Part shown: positions 50,352 to 59,498 of the stretch, one piece after another
Numbering within the stretch: the stretch's first letter is position 1
Layout: every line of letters begins with the position of its first letter
Source of the DNA: CAYQUO01 sp964420835
GTDB lineage: Bacteria > Chloroflexota > Anaerolineae > Anaerolineales > Anaerolineaceae
Reading direction: 5' to 3'
DNA: 64,000 nt
Assembly (NCBI GenBank): GCA_964420835.1
Contig: CAYQUO010000005.1
Location: forward strand, 117,184-181,183
The notes under the pieces: model-generated
Told to the model about the DNA's origin: nothing
The model's database searches: none
Seen by the model: the letters and a program-made list of their open reading frames with translations, nothing else
Program-made: the position numbers and the translations under genes

Positions 50352-51572
50352 ATGCATACAACCCCGTGGGAACACCGTTTTGCGCAACGAACCCAACGGA
50401 TGAAAGGCTCAGCAATCCGCGAGTTGTTAAAACTCACCGCAAACCCAAATGTGATCTCTTTTGCGGGCGGCTTGCCTGCCTCGGATGTATTTCCTGTACA
50501 ACAATTTCGGGAAGCCTGTGGTCGTGTATTAACCGAAAAAGCCACGGAAGCGTTGCAATACGGATCAACCGATGGATACCTTCCACTGCGGGAAATGATC
50601 GTCCGACACACCATCCAGTGTGGCATTAACGTGAGTGTTGATAATGTGCTGATCACTTCTGGATCACAACAGGCATTGGACCTGCTTGGGAAGATCTTCA
50701 TTAACCAGGGCGACCGTATTTTGGTCGAATCGCCCACCTACCTTGGCGCTTTACAGGCATGGAACGCCTATGGCGCTGAATATGTAGCCGTCCCTTCTGA
50801 TAATGACGGAATGACAACCAAAGACCTGGACCAATATATCCGCCTTGGCCCCAAATTCATTTATGTCCTGCCGAACTTTCAAAACCCAACCGGAGTGACC
50901 CTTTCCCTTGAACGGAGAAAGGAATTGGTGAAGGTAGCAGACCGCTATGGTGTGCCCATCATTGAAGACGATCCGTACGGACAACTCCGTTTTGAAGGGG
51001 AACACCTGCCTTCGGTCTCAGTTCTGGATGGTCAATACCGAAAGGATCCCGAAGGATATTCAGGGAATACCATCTATCTCAGTACCTTCTCAAAGATAAT
51101 GGCTCCGGGAATTCGAATGGCTTGGGTGATCGCCCCGAAAGAAGTGATCGCCAAACTGGTCCAGGCCAAACAAGGTACCGACTTACACACCTCCACATTT
51201 AATCAATTATTAGCTTTCGAAGTGGGCAAAGGCGGATTCATTGACAAACACATCGAGGTTATAAAGGCGACCTATCGTGAACGCCGAAACGTGATGTTGG
51301 AAACATTGGAAGAATATATGCCTCCAGGCGTCAGCTGGACCCACCCGGATGGCGGCTTGTTCCTTTGGGTAACCGTACCGGAAACGATTAACACCTCTGA
51401 CATCTTCCTTGATGCAATTAAAGAAGGAGTTGCGTTCGTGTCCGGTGAATCCTTCTTCCCGTGTGGTGGCGGTACCAATACGATGCGATTGAATTTTTCT
51501 GCGGAACGACCCGATAGAATTAACGAAGGGATATCCCGCCTAGCAAGAGTAATGAAAAAGTACATAAATTAA
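50352..51572 (+). CDS. PLP-dependent aminotransferase, class I/II (2-aminoadipate/LysN-like)
   Basis: The 406-residue enzyme has a fold-type I aminotransferase layout. FAGGLPASDVFP and LQYGSTDGYLPLRE are near the N-terminus, PNFQNPTGVTLS and IIEDDPYGQLRF are in the middle, and the PLP lysine is Lys248 in STFSKIMAPGIRMAW. RLNFS near the end carries the substrate-carboxylate arginine. This signature is that of the LysN/2-aminoadipate and broad-specificity aromatic/branched aminotransferases, so the exact amino acid is open. CAGGAG precedes the ATG. It follows the fusion gene by 53 bp and ends at a terminator. Confidence 0.9.
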   Translation: MHTTPWEHRFAQRTQRMKGSAIRELLKLTANPNVISFAGGLPASDVFPVQQFREACGRVLTEKATEALQYGSTDGYLPLREMIVRHTIQCGINVSVDNVLITSGSQQALDLLGKIFINQGDRILVESPTYLGALQAWNAYGAEYVAVPSDNDGMTTKDLDQYIRLGPKFIYVLPNFQNPTGVTLSLERRKELVKVADRYGVPIIEDDPYGQLRFEGEHLPSVSVLDGQYRKDPEGYSGNTIYLSTFSKIMAPGIRMAWVIAPKEVIAKLVQAKQGTDLHTSTFNQLLAFEVGKGGFIDKHIEVIKATYRERRNVMLETLEEYMPPGVSWTHPDGGLFLWVTVPETINTSDIFLDAIKEGVAFVSGESFFPCGGGTNTMRLNFSAERPDRINEGISRLARVMKKYIN

Positions 51573-51587
51573 TAACGAAACCTCTAT

Positions 51588-51636
51588 AAAAACAAGCTCC
51601 TCTATCTGATGAGGGGCTTGTTTTATTGTTTTTTTC
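51588..51636 (+). terminator. Intrinsic terminator after the aminotransferase
   Basis: AAAACAAGC plus TCCTC pairs with GAGGG plus GCTTGTTTT across an 8-base loop, followed by a T-rich run. The symmetric A/T flanks suggest it can also stop the convergent minus-strand transcript. Confidence 0.85.
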
Positions 51637-51643
51637 AATGGGT

Positions 51644-53413
51644 TCAAACCGTCCCATTGCGCCAGATGATAAAATCCTTCAGGGTGGAATTGCCAATAAA
51701 TTCCTGCAAAATCGAATTTTCCGGGATCCATTCTGCGCCCAAAGGCAAAAACCAATCCAGAAAAGCCAGCAGCCTCTTGGCTTCTATGTATTCATCCGTG
51801 CCAAACGGAACTTGGCGTAATAGGGGCTCAGCCAGGGGTTTTAAAGCGGCAAGTTCATAAACCAGCGCAGAGTTGAACATCTCGTCTGCATTTTCCTGGT
51901 ATGGGAATATTTGGCGTTTTTCTCCCCGTCGGACCGATTCCCAACGGGCTATAGTCTGTCGGGCTGAATAACCCCGTTCACGTGCATCTCTAACGATCCG
52001 CCGGATCAATCGGGTGTCGGTTGTTGAAATTCGGTTGTGACGATCCAGGTTGAGCTGTGTCAGAGCTGATATATAAATTCGAAATGTATGTTCCGGTGGA
52101 ATGCCCGGGAGGAGGTCGGGGTTTAAGCCATGAATTCCCTCAAGGATAATCAGCTGCTCAAGATCAAGTTTAACGACTTCACCCGCCTTTCGTCTCCCTT
52201 CTTTAAAATCATAATGAGGGATCATAACCTCTTTCCCGGAAACCAGGTCATGCAGGTTCTCCCCCAGCAAACGAATATCCAGCGCGTTAAGTGCTTCAAA
52301 ATCATAATCCCCATTTTCATCCCTGGGGGTGGACTCCCGATTTACGAAGTAATTGTCCAATTCAAGCGGGAAGGGGGACACTCCTTTGGCGAGCAACTGG
52401 ACTGCCAATCTTTTTGAAAAGGTGGTCTTGCCAGATGAGGAAGGACCCGCGATCAATATGATTCGGGAGGGCTGTTCCGGATCAACGATGCGTGTGGCGA
52501 TCTCAGCAATTTTTTGCTCATGCAACGCTTCAGATACGAGAATCACCTCACGAATCCTGTTGTCTTGAATGGCATCATTCAGGCATCCAACATTATCGAT
52601 CCCTAGGCGATTTAACCAGTTTCCATATTGTAAAAAGGTTTGTAGAAGCTTCCTGGTCTCCGGGAGTGGTTGCAACTCCCAAGGAATATGTCTTCTGGGA
52701 TATTGTAATATGAAACCATTCTCCAGAGGAATAATTCCAAACCATTTTAGAAAGCCGGTTGAGGGCACCATATAGCCATGGTAATAATCACGATGACCCT
52801 TCAAGGTATATAAAACCAGGTTGGGTTTGGAGCGGTATTTCATTAATTTGACCTTGTCGTCCAAGCCCTTTTCTTTAAAGTAAGCGACCACTTCATCCAG
52901 CGGTACTTGAGCTTTTCCAAAAGGCAGATCCAATGCCACAATTTTGCGCATGCTGTTTTCGAGCTGGTTCAGTTCCTCAGGCGTTAATTGATCACGGCCA
53001 GATACAGAACAGAAGAAGCCTCCAGAAGCGACCGAATGGTCAACTGATACGGTGCTTCCAGGAAATAATTCCTCGTAGACAGCCACCAACAGGAAAGCCA
53101 GGGAGCGGCGATAGATCCTTGCTCCATCTGCATCAGCCATGGTTACAGGGCGCACCATCGCTTCCATTTCTATTGGAAAGGTAAGTTCACGGAGCTCACC
53201 GTTGACAATTGCTCCAACAATTAATGGATTGTCAACCTCGGGAAGACTTTGTAGGAATTTACCAACTTCCAGCCCGCGCTTTCCGGACAGAATCCGCCCA
53301 TCTTGGAGATGTACATCAACCATCGGTCGTTTTTTTACAAGCCTCACCGATGCATCCCAAGCCTTGTTTCCTTTTCCTAAAGATAATGCTTTATTTTTCA
53401 TCTTTTGGATCAT
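51644..53413 (-). CDS. Nucleoside (uridine-like) kinase with ThrRS-type N-terminal domains
   Basis: The 589-residue protein begins with a TGS-like ubiquitin-fold segment (about 20-85) and a ThrRS/AlaRS second-additional-domain-like part (about 95-240: MADADGARIYRRSLAFLL, VDHSVASGGFF). The C-terminal kinase domain has P-loop GPSSSGKTT at 323-331, ELDNYFVNRESTPRD, and LIILEGIHGLNPDLLP. Such TGS-kinase fusions are known in Thermotogae, Firmicutes and Bacteroidota; their substrate is not firmly established. The ATG overlaps the stop of the DUF4230 gene (ATGA), so translation is coupled. Confidence 0.88.
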   Translation of the reverse strand: MIQKMKNKALSLGKGNKAWDASVRLVKKRPMVDVHLQDGRILSGKRGLEVGKFLQSLPEVDNPLIVGAIVNGELRELTFPIEMEAMVRPVTMADADGARIYRRSLAFLLVAVYEELFPGSTVSVDHSVASGGFFCSVSGRDQLTPEELNQLENSMRKIVALDLPFGKAQVPLDEVVAYFKEKGLDDKVKLMKYRSKPNLVLYTLKGHRDYYHGYMVPSTGFLKWFGIIPLENGFILQYPRRHIPWELQPLPETRKLLQTFLQYGNWLNRLGIDNVGCLNDAIQDNRIREVILVSEALHEQKIAEIATRIVDPEQPSRIILIAGPSSSGKTTFSKRLAVQLLAKGVSPFPLELDNYFVNRESTPRDENGDYDFEALNALDIRLLGENLHDLVSGKEVMIPHYDFKEGRRKAGEVVKLDLEQLIILEGIHGLNPDLLPGIPPEHTFRIYISALTQLNLDRHNRISTTDTRLIRRIVRDARERGYSARQTIARWESVRRGEKRQIFPYQENADEMFNSALVYELAALKPLAEPLLRQVPFGTDEYIEAKRLLAFLDWFLPLGAEWIPENSILQEFIGNSTLKDFIIWRNGTV

Positions 53414-54096
53414 TGATGGGAGTTGGATTGATTGAAAACAACCTCGTTGTAACCCAATTGCCTAAATAAACGGGCGAGGTAGTTTTCTGCATTTACCCGG
53501 GCACTATCCAGGATCCCATCATTTATGGCTCCCTCAAGAATTTCGTCCTCTGCTGCCTGGCGGGCCAAAGTTTCAAGTTCTATGCTGGCTTTAGTGAAAA
53601 TGCCGGTTTTCCGGTCATAAACATACGACCGATCATTATCCAGTGTTGCGATGAACACCTCGGGTTCCGGCAGGGTAACATGAAGAATACCATTTTGCAA
53701 ATTAAGATCATTTCCACTCAACTTTTCCATGTCAATCCCGGCTATGACCTTGCCATGAGCCACAAAAAGAAGTTTATCCCCGAATAATGCAGCAAATTGA
53801 CCTTGCCTTGTCTCGGCTGTGATGATTTTCTCAACGGAGTATTGAATGGTTTCCAGCCGGGCCAGGGACTTTAATTCATGGATGATCGTGACAGGGTCTG
53901 GGATGATGGTTGGGGTTGGGTGCAGAAGTTGTGAAACCTGTGTTTTTAATTGCTGATTTGCCTCTTCAAAAGGCTGCATGGCCTTTACCGTGGCCTGATT
54001 AACCACTGAGGCTAAAAACCTTGGCATCAACACTAATAACAGAACCAGGAGCACCAAGGTCGCAGTCACCAGGATAATGGTTTTTTTTGTAGACAT
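53410..54096 (-). CDS. DUF4230 single-TM protein
   Basis: The 228-residue protein has an N-terminal transmembrane helix (about 8-28) and a short coiled region. A Pro/Thr stretch (PTPTIIPDP) follows, then a beta-rich DUF4230 domain with SVEKIITAETRQGQFAALFGDKLLF-like strands (about 85-120) and VTLPEPEVFIATLDNDRSYVYDR. The function of DUF4230 is unknown. ATG 54096 has GGAGG five bases upstream. It is co-translated with the nucleoside kinase. Confidence 0.82.
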   Translation of the reverse strand: MSTKKTIILVTATLVLLVLLLVLMPRFLASVVNQATVKAMQPFEEANQQLKTQVSQLLHPTPTIIPDPVTIIHELKSLARLETIQYSVEKIITAETRQGQFAALFGDKLLFVAHGKVIAGIDMEKLSGNDLNLQNGILHVTLPEPEVFIATLDNDRSYVYDRKTGIFTKASIELETLARQAAEDEILEGAINDGILDSARVNAENYLARLFRQLGYNEVVFNQSNSHQ

Positions 54097-54137
54097 CCCA
54101 TCCTCCAATTAATTCCTCACTGGGAAGCGTGTAACCG

Positions 54138-54143
54138 ATTATA
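54138..54143 (-). promoter_or_regulatory. -10 box for DUF4230-kinase operon
   Basis: The minus strand reads CGATTATAATCGG with TATAAT 42 nt before the ATG. The surrounding CGATTATAATCG is palindromic, so a regulator could also use it. Confidence 0.4.
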
Positions 54144-54234
54144 ATCGTTCTTTCTTCCTGCCTGCTTCGATCTTTTTCAGCTGCCCTACCTTGTTGTGGT
54201 TTCCCCTGTCCTCTCCCTTTATGGAACAACACAT

Positions 54235-54265
54235 TTGTGACCCATCCGAGTGGATGTGATACAAT
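54235..54265 (+). promoter_or_regulatory. Extended -10 promoter immediately before ydcF-like gene
   Basis: TGATACAAT (54257-54265) is an extended -10, with TTGTGA (54235-54240) 19 bp upstream. It ends six bases before the ATG at 54272. Confidence 0.5.
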
Positions 54266-54271
54266 CCGGCA

Positions 54272-54946
54272 ATGCTTTTCAGGAAGACTATAAACATCCT
54301 TTTGAAAACGATCCTCTTTTTGATCATTTTGTCGGTCTTTTTATTTGGCATCCCCCGTTTGATCACTGCCCTATACAGTCGCACACGGGTGAAGTCAATG
54401 AACGATAACTTCGCCGCCCCTGCTGCAATTGTGTTTGGTGCAGGGTTGAATCGGGATCGTTCACCCACGCCAGTGCTTAGAGACCGGGTGGCAACCGCAG
54501 TGGATCTATATTTTTCCGGCAAGGTGAACAAGATCCTGATGAGTGGAGATAACCGCACCCTTGACCATAATGAACCTGGTGCCATGGCTGAATATGCCAT
54601 TGAATTGGGAGTGCCTGCCGGAGATATTGTTCTGGATTATGCCGGGCGCAGAACCTACGACACCTGTTATCGGGCCCGTGTAATCTTTGGATTGACCAGC
54701 GCGGTTCTGGTCACACAGAACTTCCACCTGCCCCGTGCCTTGTATACCTGCAATATGTTGGGTGTAGAAGCCAATGGAATTTCCGCCGACCGGCGTATTT
54801 ACCAGGTCCATGGGCATCGCTTCTGGCAGTTGCGCGAATTTCCCGCAACCCTGGTAGCGATGTGGGATCTTTGGGTTCGAAAACCGCTTCCCATCCTTGG
54901 TCAACCGGAACCAATTATTACTTCGGCATCGTTCGAAGACAAATAA
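54272..54946 (+). CDS. YdcF/SanA-like DUF218 membrane protein
   Basis: The 224-residue protein has an N-terminal transmembrane helix (about 8-30) and a DUF218 domain: AAIVFGAGLNRDRSPTPVLRD, ILMSGDNRTLDHNEPGAMAEYA, RTYDTCYRARVIFG, VLVTQNFHLPRALY. SanA-type proteins affect envelope permeability and vancomycin sensitivity in enterics; YdcF binds S-adenosylmethionine. Function here is uncertain. There is no Shine-Dalgarno, and the -10 box is six bases from the ATG, so the mRNA is probably leaderless. Confidence 0.88.
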   Translation: MLFRKTINILLKTILFLIILSVFLFGIPRLITALYSRTRVKSMNDNFAAPAAIVFGAGLNRDRSPTPVLRDRVATAVDLYFSGKVNKILMSGDNRTLDHNEPGAMAEYAIELGVPAGDIVLDYAGRRTYDTCYRARVIFGLTSAVLVTQNFHLPRALYTCNMLGVEANGISADRRIYQVHGHRFWQLREFPATLVAMWDLWVRKPLPILGQPEPIITSASFEDK

Positions 54947-55087
54947 AAAAGGTCAACGGCCCGGTCCGGTCAATCTGGCATCTATCTTGCAATCGATGTA
55001 TTAACCTTTCTGGATGGATGCCCCATCAGTTCAGTATCATAATATTTTGTTAAACCAGACCAATCATTTATCCAGGGAGCAAACACT

Positions 55088-55660
55088 ATGAATCGTGATG
55101 AAGCTTTCAGCATCGTCAAAGAATACATTAAGAATCCGGCATTGATCAACCATATGCTGGCGGTTGAGGCCGCCATGCGGTTTTACGCCCAAAAGGCCGG
55201 GGAGGACGAGGAATTGTGGGGTATTGTTGGCCTGTTGCACGACTTCGATTGGGAGATCCATCCGACATTGGAAGAACATCCCCAGGCTGGCGCCCCGATT
55301 CTGAGGGACAAGAATGTTCCCGAAGAAATTATCCGCGCCGTTTTAAGCCACGCTGACCATACCGGGATCCGTCGCGAAAGCCAAATGGAAAAAGCGTTAT
55401 CAGCATGCGACGAGGTTACCGGGTTGATCACCGCTGTTGCTCTTGTTCGGCCTTCCCGATCCTTGTATGATCTGGAATCTTCATCTGTGAAAAAGAAATG
55501 GAAAGACAAAGCTTTTGCTGCCGGAGCGAACCGTGATGAGATTGCCAAGGCGGCAGAAGAATTTGGCATCGATCTCTGGGAGCACGTGGATAACGTAATT
55601 CATGCCATGAGGAGTATTGCACCCCAACTGGGATTGGAAGGCAATCCACAGCCTTCGTAA
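55088..55660 (+). CDS. HD-domain phosphohydrolase-like protein
   Basis: The 190-residue protein is a single HD domain: INHMLAVEAAMRFYA with the first His, GLLHDFDWEIHP with the His51-Asp52 pair, and LSHADHTGIRRES with further ligands. HD domains hydrolyse phosphoesters such as nucleotides; no substrate can be assigned. GGGAG lies nine bases before the ATG. It is 142 bp after the ydcF-like gene and 60 bp before a TIM-barrel protein, all on the plus strand. Confidence 0.9.
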   Translation: MNRDEAFSIVKEYIKNPALINHMLAVEAAMRFYAQKAGEDEELWGIVGLLHDFDWEIHPTLEEHPQAGAPILRDKNVPEEIIRAVLSHADHTGIRRESQMEKALSACDEVTGLITAVALVRPSRSLYDLESSSVKKKWKDKAFAAGANRDEIAKAAEEFGIDLWEHVDNVIHAMRSIAPQLGLEGNPQPS

Positions 55661-55720
55661 CGACCAGGCTTGATTTGGACTTATTCGCCGGGCAAACCAG
55701 GGGAAAAAGGACATTAACGG

Positions 55721-56827
55721 ATGACATTGCACGGAAAAGGCTTCATGATCTGGCAAATACCACGGTGTGAGGGTGGAAACGCCGAGGCCATCGCTTCAAC
55801 AGCACAGGCTGCCGGTTTAACCCATGTGATGATCAAGATCGCAGATGGCCCCTATTCTTACAACATCAATCGTACCACCGGCAAAGACCTTGTACCACCT
55901 GTTATTCAAGCCCTGCGCAACCGGGGCATTAAGACTTGGGGGTGGCATTATGTGTACGGTGACAATCCAACCGGAGAAGCACAGATTGCAGTCAAGCGAA
56001 TACTGGAACTGGGGTTGGATGGTTACATTATTGACGCAGAGGCCGAATATAAAGAAGCCGGCAAAAAAGAAGCTGCTCGAAGATTTATGTCCACTTTGCG
56101 CGCTGGTATTCCTTCAATTCCCGTGGCGCTTTGTTCTTATCGATACCCCACCTATCATCCGCAGTTGCCCTGGACGGAATTTTTAAACAAATGCGACTAC
56201 AATATGCCCCAGGTATACTGGCAGGAAGCTCATAACCCGGGCGCCCAGTTGAAGCGCTGCTTGAAGGAGTTTCAGGCAATAACACCATTTCGCCCTATCA
56301 TCCCCATCGGTTCTGTATACCGGGCAGGAACCTGGGATCCTACGGCTGGAGATGCGCTTGAATTTCTAAACAACTGTATTTCCTTAAACCTTACCGCCGC
56401 CAGTTTCTATGAGTGGTATTACGGGAGGACGATTCTAACCTCGATGTGGGATGCAATCGCATCCTTTCCCTGGGGCACAACCCCCACCATTCCGCAGGAT
56501 ATAACCAGCAAGTACATTCAGGCTGTCAATTCCCGAAACACTGCCAGTATTGCCGCCCTGTACGATACGAATTGCGTGCATGTTACAGCCTCCGAAACGG
56601 TGCAGGGAATCGCAGCGTTGCGCAATTGGTATGCAAATTTCTTTAGTAAAACACTCCCAAATGCCTCCTTTATCCTGACAGGTGTCACTGGCACCGGGAA
56701 CGCACGCTACTTAAAATGGCAGGCAGTTGGTTCTACAGGAAAGATCATCAACGGAACAGATACCCTTGGTTTGTCATCCGGGAAAATCCTATACCACTAC
56801 AGCTTTTTCACAGTAAATCCGTTGTAA
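55721..56827 (+). CDS. Glycoside-hydrolase-like TIM barrel fused to an NTF2/SnoaL-like domain
   Basis: The 368-residue protein begins with a TIM-barrel-like region (about 1-250). It has strand-end motifs seen in GH25-like and related domains: VMIKIADG, GIKTWGWHYVYG, DGYIIDAEAEYK, VALCSYRYPTYHP and MPQVYWQEAH. Acidic residues at the strand ends could be catalytic. Residues about 258-368 resemble NTF2/SnoaL: YIQAVNSRNTASIAALYDTNCVHV, GIAALRNWYANFF. There is no signal peptide, so it seems cytoplasmic or exported by another route. Substrate is unknown; the pairing of these two folds is unusual. Confidence 0.7.
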   Translation: MTLHGKGFMIWQIPRCEGGNAEAIASTAQAAGLTHVMIKIADGPYSYNINRTTGKDLVPPVIQALRNRGIKTWGWHYVYGDNPTGEAQIAVKRILELGLDGYIIDAEAEYKEAGKKEAARRFMSTLRAGIPSIPVALCSYRYPTYHPQLPWTEFLNKCDYNMPQVYWQEAHNPGAQLKRCLKEFQAITPFRPIIPIGSVYRAGTWDPTAGDALEFLNNCISLNLTAASFYEWYYGRTILTSMWDAIASFPWGTTPTIPQDITSKYIQAVNSRNTASIAALYDTNCVHVTASETVQGIAALRNWYANFFSKTLPNASFILTGVTGTGNARYLKWQAVGSTGKIINGTDTLGLSSGKILYHYSFFTVNPL

Positions 56828-56880
56828 CCACCATTACTAAATTTCATTTCGGGTCATTTTTCCTTCCAACTTGGTTCTAT

Positions 56881-59358
56881 TTAGGCGGGCTTTTTGTTCC
56901 TCTTCTCTTTCGGATTGCTCCAAAACACAAGATTATTCTGGACCATCGTCATTCCCGTAACAAGATCGGTAGGTTTCATTTCAACAATTGCCTTACCATT
57001 CCCTTGCCGTTTCATTGCCGGAACACTGTCAACCCTCACCATTTCGGATGCCGCTTTTAAATAATGCAATATTCCAGCCTGGGTGCGTTTGCCAGTGATT
57101 GCCCCTTTTATCCATTCACCCGGAACCAGTTTGCAGGCTGTCACACCCTGGCCATACCGTCCCTGTAATGGAAAACTTATAGCAGGGATTCGCCAAGCCC
57201 TCGCGCTAGAGGCAACGAACAACACTTCGTCGGTATCCTGGGGTGTAATTCCCGTTACGACTTGGTCCTCATTTTTAAGTTTCATGCCAGCCACACCGGC
57301 AGCAATCAACCCCATTGGCCGTACTTCTTCTTCGGAAAACCGAATGGCCATGCCCCGGGAAGTAACCAACAGGATCGTTGCATCTCCCCTTGTAAGGAGT
57401 ATCTTGATCAATTCATCCCCCGGATTGATCTTCATCAGCAAAAAGGGTTGCGATGACAACAAAGGGAGTTCGACGAGGCTGGATCTTTTCACCATACCTA
57501 GGCGGCTTACACCAATAAGATATCCTCCTTCAAGCGGCGCATCATTAGTCCCTGGCAGGGTAAAGATTCCTGCCAGCCTGTCCTGGATTCCAAGAGGACA
57601 GATCTTTGAAAAATGACAGCCGTCGGAAAACTTTTCAACCTCTGGGAGGGATTCTGCCAATACCGTGGCAGCTTTGCCGTCCGATGTAACCAGATAGACA
57701 ATGTGCCGGGTATCAGCTTTAAGAATATACAAGGGCGCCGCTCTTCCGCTTAGCCTGGGGGGTTTCTCACCAGGTTTTCTGCCAATTGTTCCATTCGCTG
57801 TAATGCCGATCCATAAGTCGTGTGCTGGCGTTAATGCAGATGCGGTCAACAGGTTTCTGGATGAATCCCCTTTTCCCAAGCTGGCGATCTGAGTTCTTCG
57901 TCGATCAGAATGGATTTGTTTCAATTCGAGCAATTCATTTTCTACCTGTTGACGTATTTTCCTGGGAGATCGGAGCAGGCTTTCGAGTTCTTTTGCTCTC
58001 GTTAACAGGTCCTTGTATTCCTTTTCAATCTTCTTTCTTTCAAGCGCAGCAAGTCGACGCAATTGCATATCCAGAATGGATAGCGCCTGGATTGGGCTCA
58101 ATCGGTATCGTTTGCACAATTTTTCCTTTGCTTTTTCAGCATCCGGGGAGCTTTTGATCAATGAGATCACCTCGTCCAGGTTTTGTAAGGCAATCCGCAA
58201 TCCTTCAAGGATGTGCAGGCGTTTGCGAACTCGATCCAATTCAAATTCACTCCGTCGGTGTACAACATTTATCCGATGCTCCAGATATACCCGCAAGGCT
58301 TGTTTTAACGATAATAACCGCGGCTCTCCTTCAACCAACGCGAGCATGTTCATCCCGAATGTTGTTTGCAATGGTGTCCGCTTGTACAACTCTCTTAACA
58401 CCTTGTCTGTATCATTTCCTCGGATCAGTTCTATAACTACACGCATTCCCTGCCGGTCCGATTCATCCCTAAGATCTGCGATTCCCTCCAGTTGACCCTC
58501 TCGAACCAGTTCTGCTATCCGTTCAATAAGGCTGGCTTTGTTTGCCAGGTATGGCAATTCTGTGATGATCAACCCGTTTCGCCCCCGCCCCATTTCTTCC
58601 ACATGAACCTTGCCTCGTACAATAATTCGACCTCTTCCGGTGGCATAAGCAGTAAGCAGTTCCTCCTGCTCCCCTTCCTGGATAATAATCCCCCCTGTTG
58701 GGAAATCCGGCCCTTTGACAAATTTCATCAGGTCCTGTACACCGATATCACCCATGCGCGACCAGTCATGAATCAGGTGAACGAGGGCATCGATGACCTC
58801 TCCAAGGTTGTGGGGCGGAATATTGGTGGCCATACCAACAGCGATCCCACTGGCTCCGTTCACCAGCAGATTGGGTGCAGCAGCCGGCAGCACGACCGGC
58901 TCCCTCAACGATTCATCAAAATTTCGGGTGAAATCCACCGTATCCTGGTCAATCTGTGCCAACAGTTGCATGGAAAATGCGGTCAGTTTCGCTTCCGTAT
59001 ATCGCATCGCTGCCGGCGGGTCACCATCAACACTGCCAAAATTTCCCTGACCATCAACCAGGGGATAGCGAATGGTAAAATCCTGAGCCAGCCTGGCCAT
59101 GGCTTCATAAACGGCCATATCCCCATGAGGGTGATATTTCCCCAATACCTCTCCAACGATCCTGGCCGATTTTTTCGTCTCACCATCCGGGCCAATCCCC
59201 ATCTCGGCCATTGCATACAGGATGCGTCGTTGAACAGGTTTTAAACCATCACGGGCATCCGGCAATGCCCTGGCAACAATCACGCTCATGGCGTAATCCA
59301 GATAGGATTGCTGCATCTCTCCATCAATATCCACCTTTTTTACAAGGCCAAGCTCCAT
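56881..59358 (-). CDS. gyrA: Type IIA topoisomerase subunit A (GyrA/ParC)
   Basis: The 825 residues form the DNA-cleaving subunit, with catalytic Tyr120 in AMRYTEAKL, a winged-helix/tower domain, and a six-bladed C-terminal beta-pinwheel. Blades such as EEVRPMGLIAAGVAGMKL match GyrA. The blade-1 GyrA box (QRRGGKG-type), needed for wrapping and negative supercoiling by gyrase, is not visible; the region reads GRKPGEKPPRLSGRAA. In the quinolone pocket HGDMAVYE has Met81 and Glu85 where E. coli GyrA has Ser83 and Asp87. GyrA versus ParC function is therefore open. GGAG lies before the ATG, and it follows rpoC behind a terminator. Confidence 0.9.
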   Translation of the reverse strand: MELGLVKKVDIDGEMQQSYLDYAMSVIVARALPDARDGLKPVQRRILYAMAEMGIGPDGETKKSARIVGEVLGKYHPHGDMAVYEAMARLAQDFTIRYPLVDGQGNFGSVDGDPPAAMRYTEAKLTAFSMQLLAQIDQDTVDFTRNFDESLREPVVLPAAAPNLLVNGASGIAVGMATNIPPHNLGEVIDALVHLIHDWSRMGDIGVQDLMKFVKGPDFPTGGIIIQEGEQEELLTAYATGRGRIIVRGKVHVEEMGRGRNGLIITELPYLANKASLIERIAELVREGQLEGIADLRDESDRQGMRVVIELIRGNDTDKVLRELYKRTPLQTTFGMNMLALVEGEPRLLSLKQALRVYLEHRINVVHRRSEFELDRVRKRLHILEGLRIALQNLDEVISLIKSSPDAEKAKEKLCKRYRLSPIQALSILDMQLRRLAALERKKIEKEYKDLLTRAKELESLLRSPRKIRQQVENELLELKQIHSDRRRTQIASLGKGDSSRNLLTASALTPAHDLWIGITANGTIGRKPGEKPPRLSGRAAPLYILKADTRHIVYLVTSDGKAATVLAESLPEVEKFSDGCHFSKICPLGIQDRLAGIFTLPGTNDAPLEGGYLIGVSRLGMVKRSSLVELPLLSSQPFLLMKINPGDELIKILLTRGDATILLVTSRGMAIRFSEEEVRPMGLIAAGVAGMKLKNEDQVVTGITPQDTDEVLFVASSARAWRIPAISFPLQGRYGQGVTACKLVPGEWIKGAITGKRTQAGILHYLKAASEMVRVDSVPAMKRQGNGKAIVEMKPTDLVTGMTMVQNNLVFWSNPKEKRNKKPA

Positions 59359-59444
59359 ATAGTCTCCTTAAACACTCGGAAAAATCTCTTAATTTATCTT
59401 ACGTTTAAAACTGGAATAGGTCAACCAAAAGAGGAATGGCAGGT

Positions 59445-59476
59445 AAAAAAAACCTCCCCTGTTTTATTAGGGGAGG
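59445..59476 (-). terminator. Intrinsic terminator between rpoC and gyrA
   Basis: On the minus strand CCTCCCC pairs with GGGGAGG around a 10-base loop and is followed by eight T. It lies 23-54 bp after the rpoC stop. Confidence 0.85.
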
Positions 59477-59498
59477 ATTGATCCTGCCTTTTTATTTC

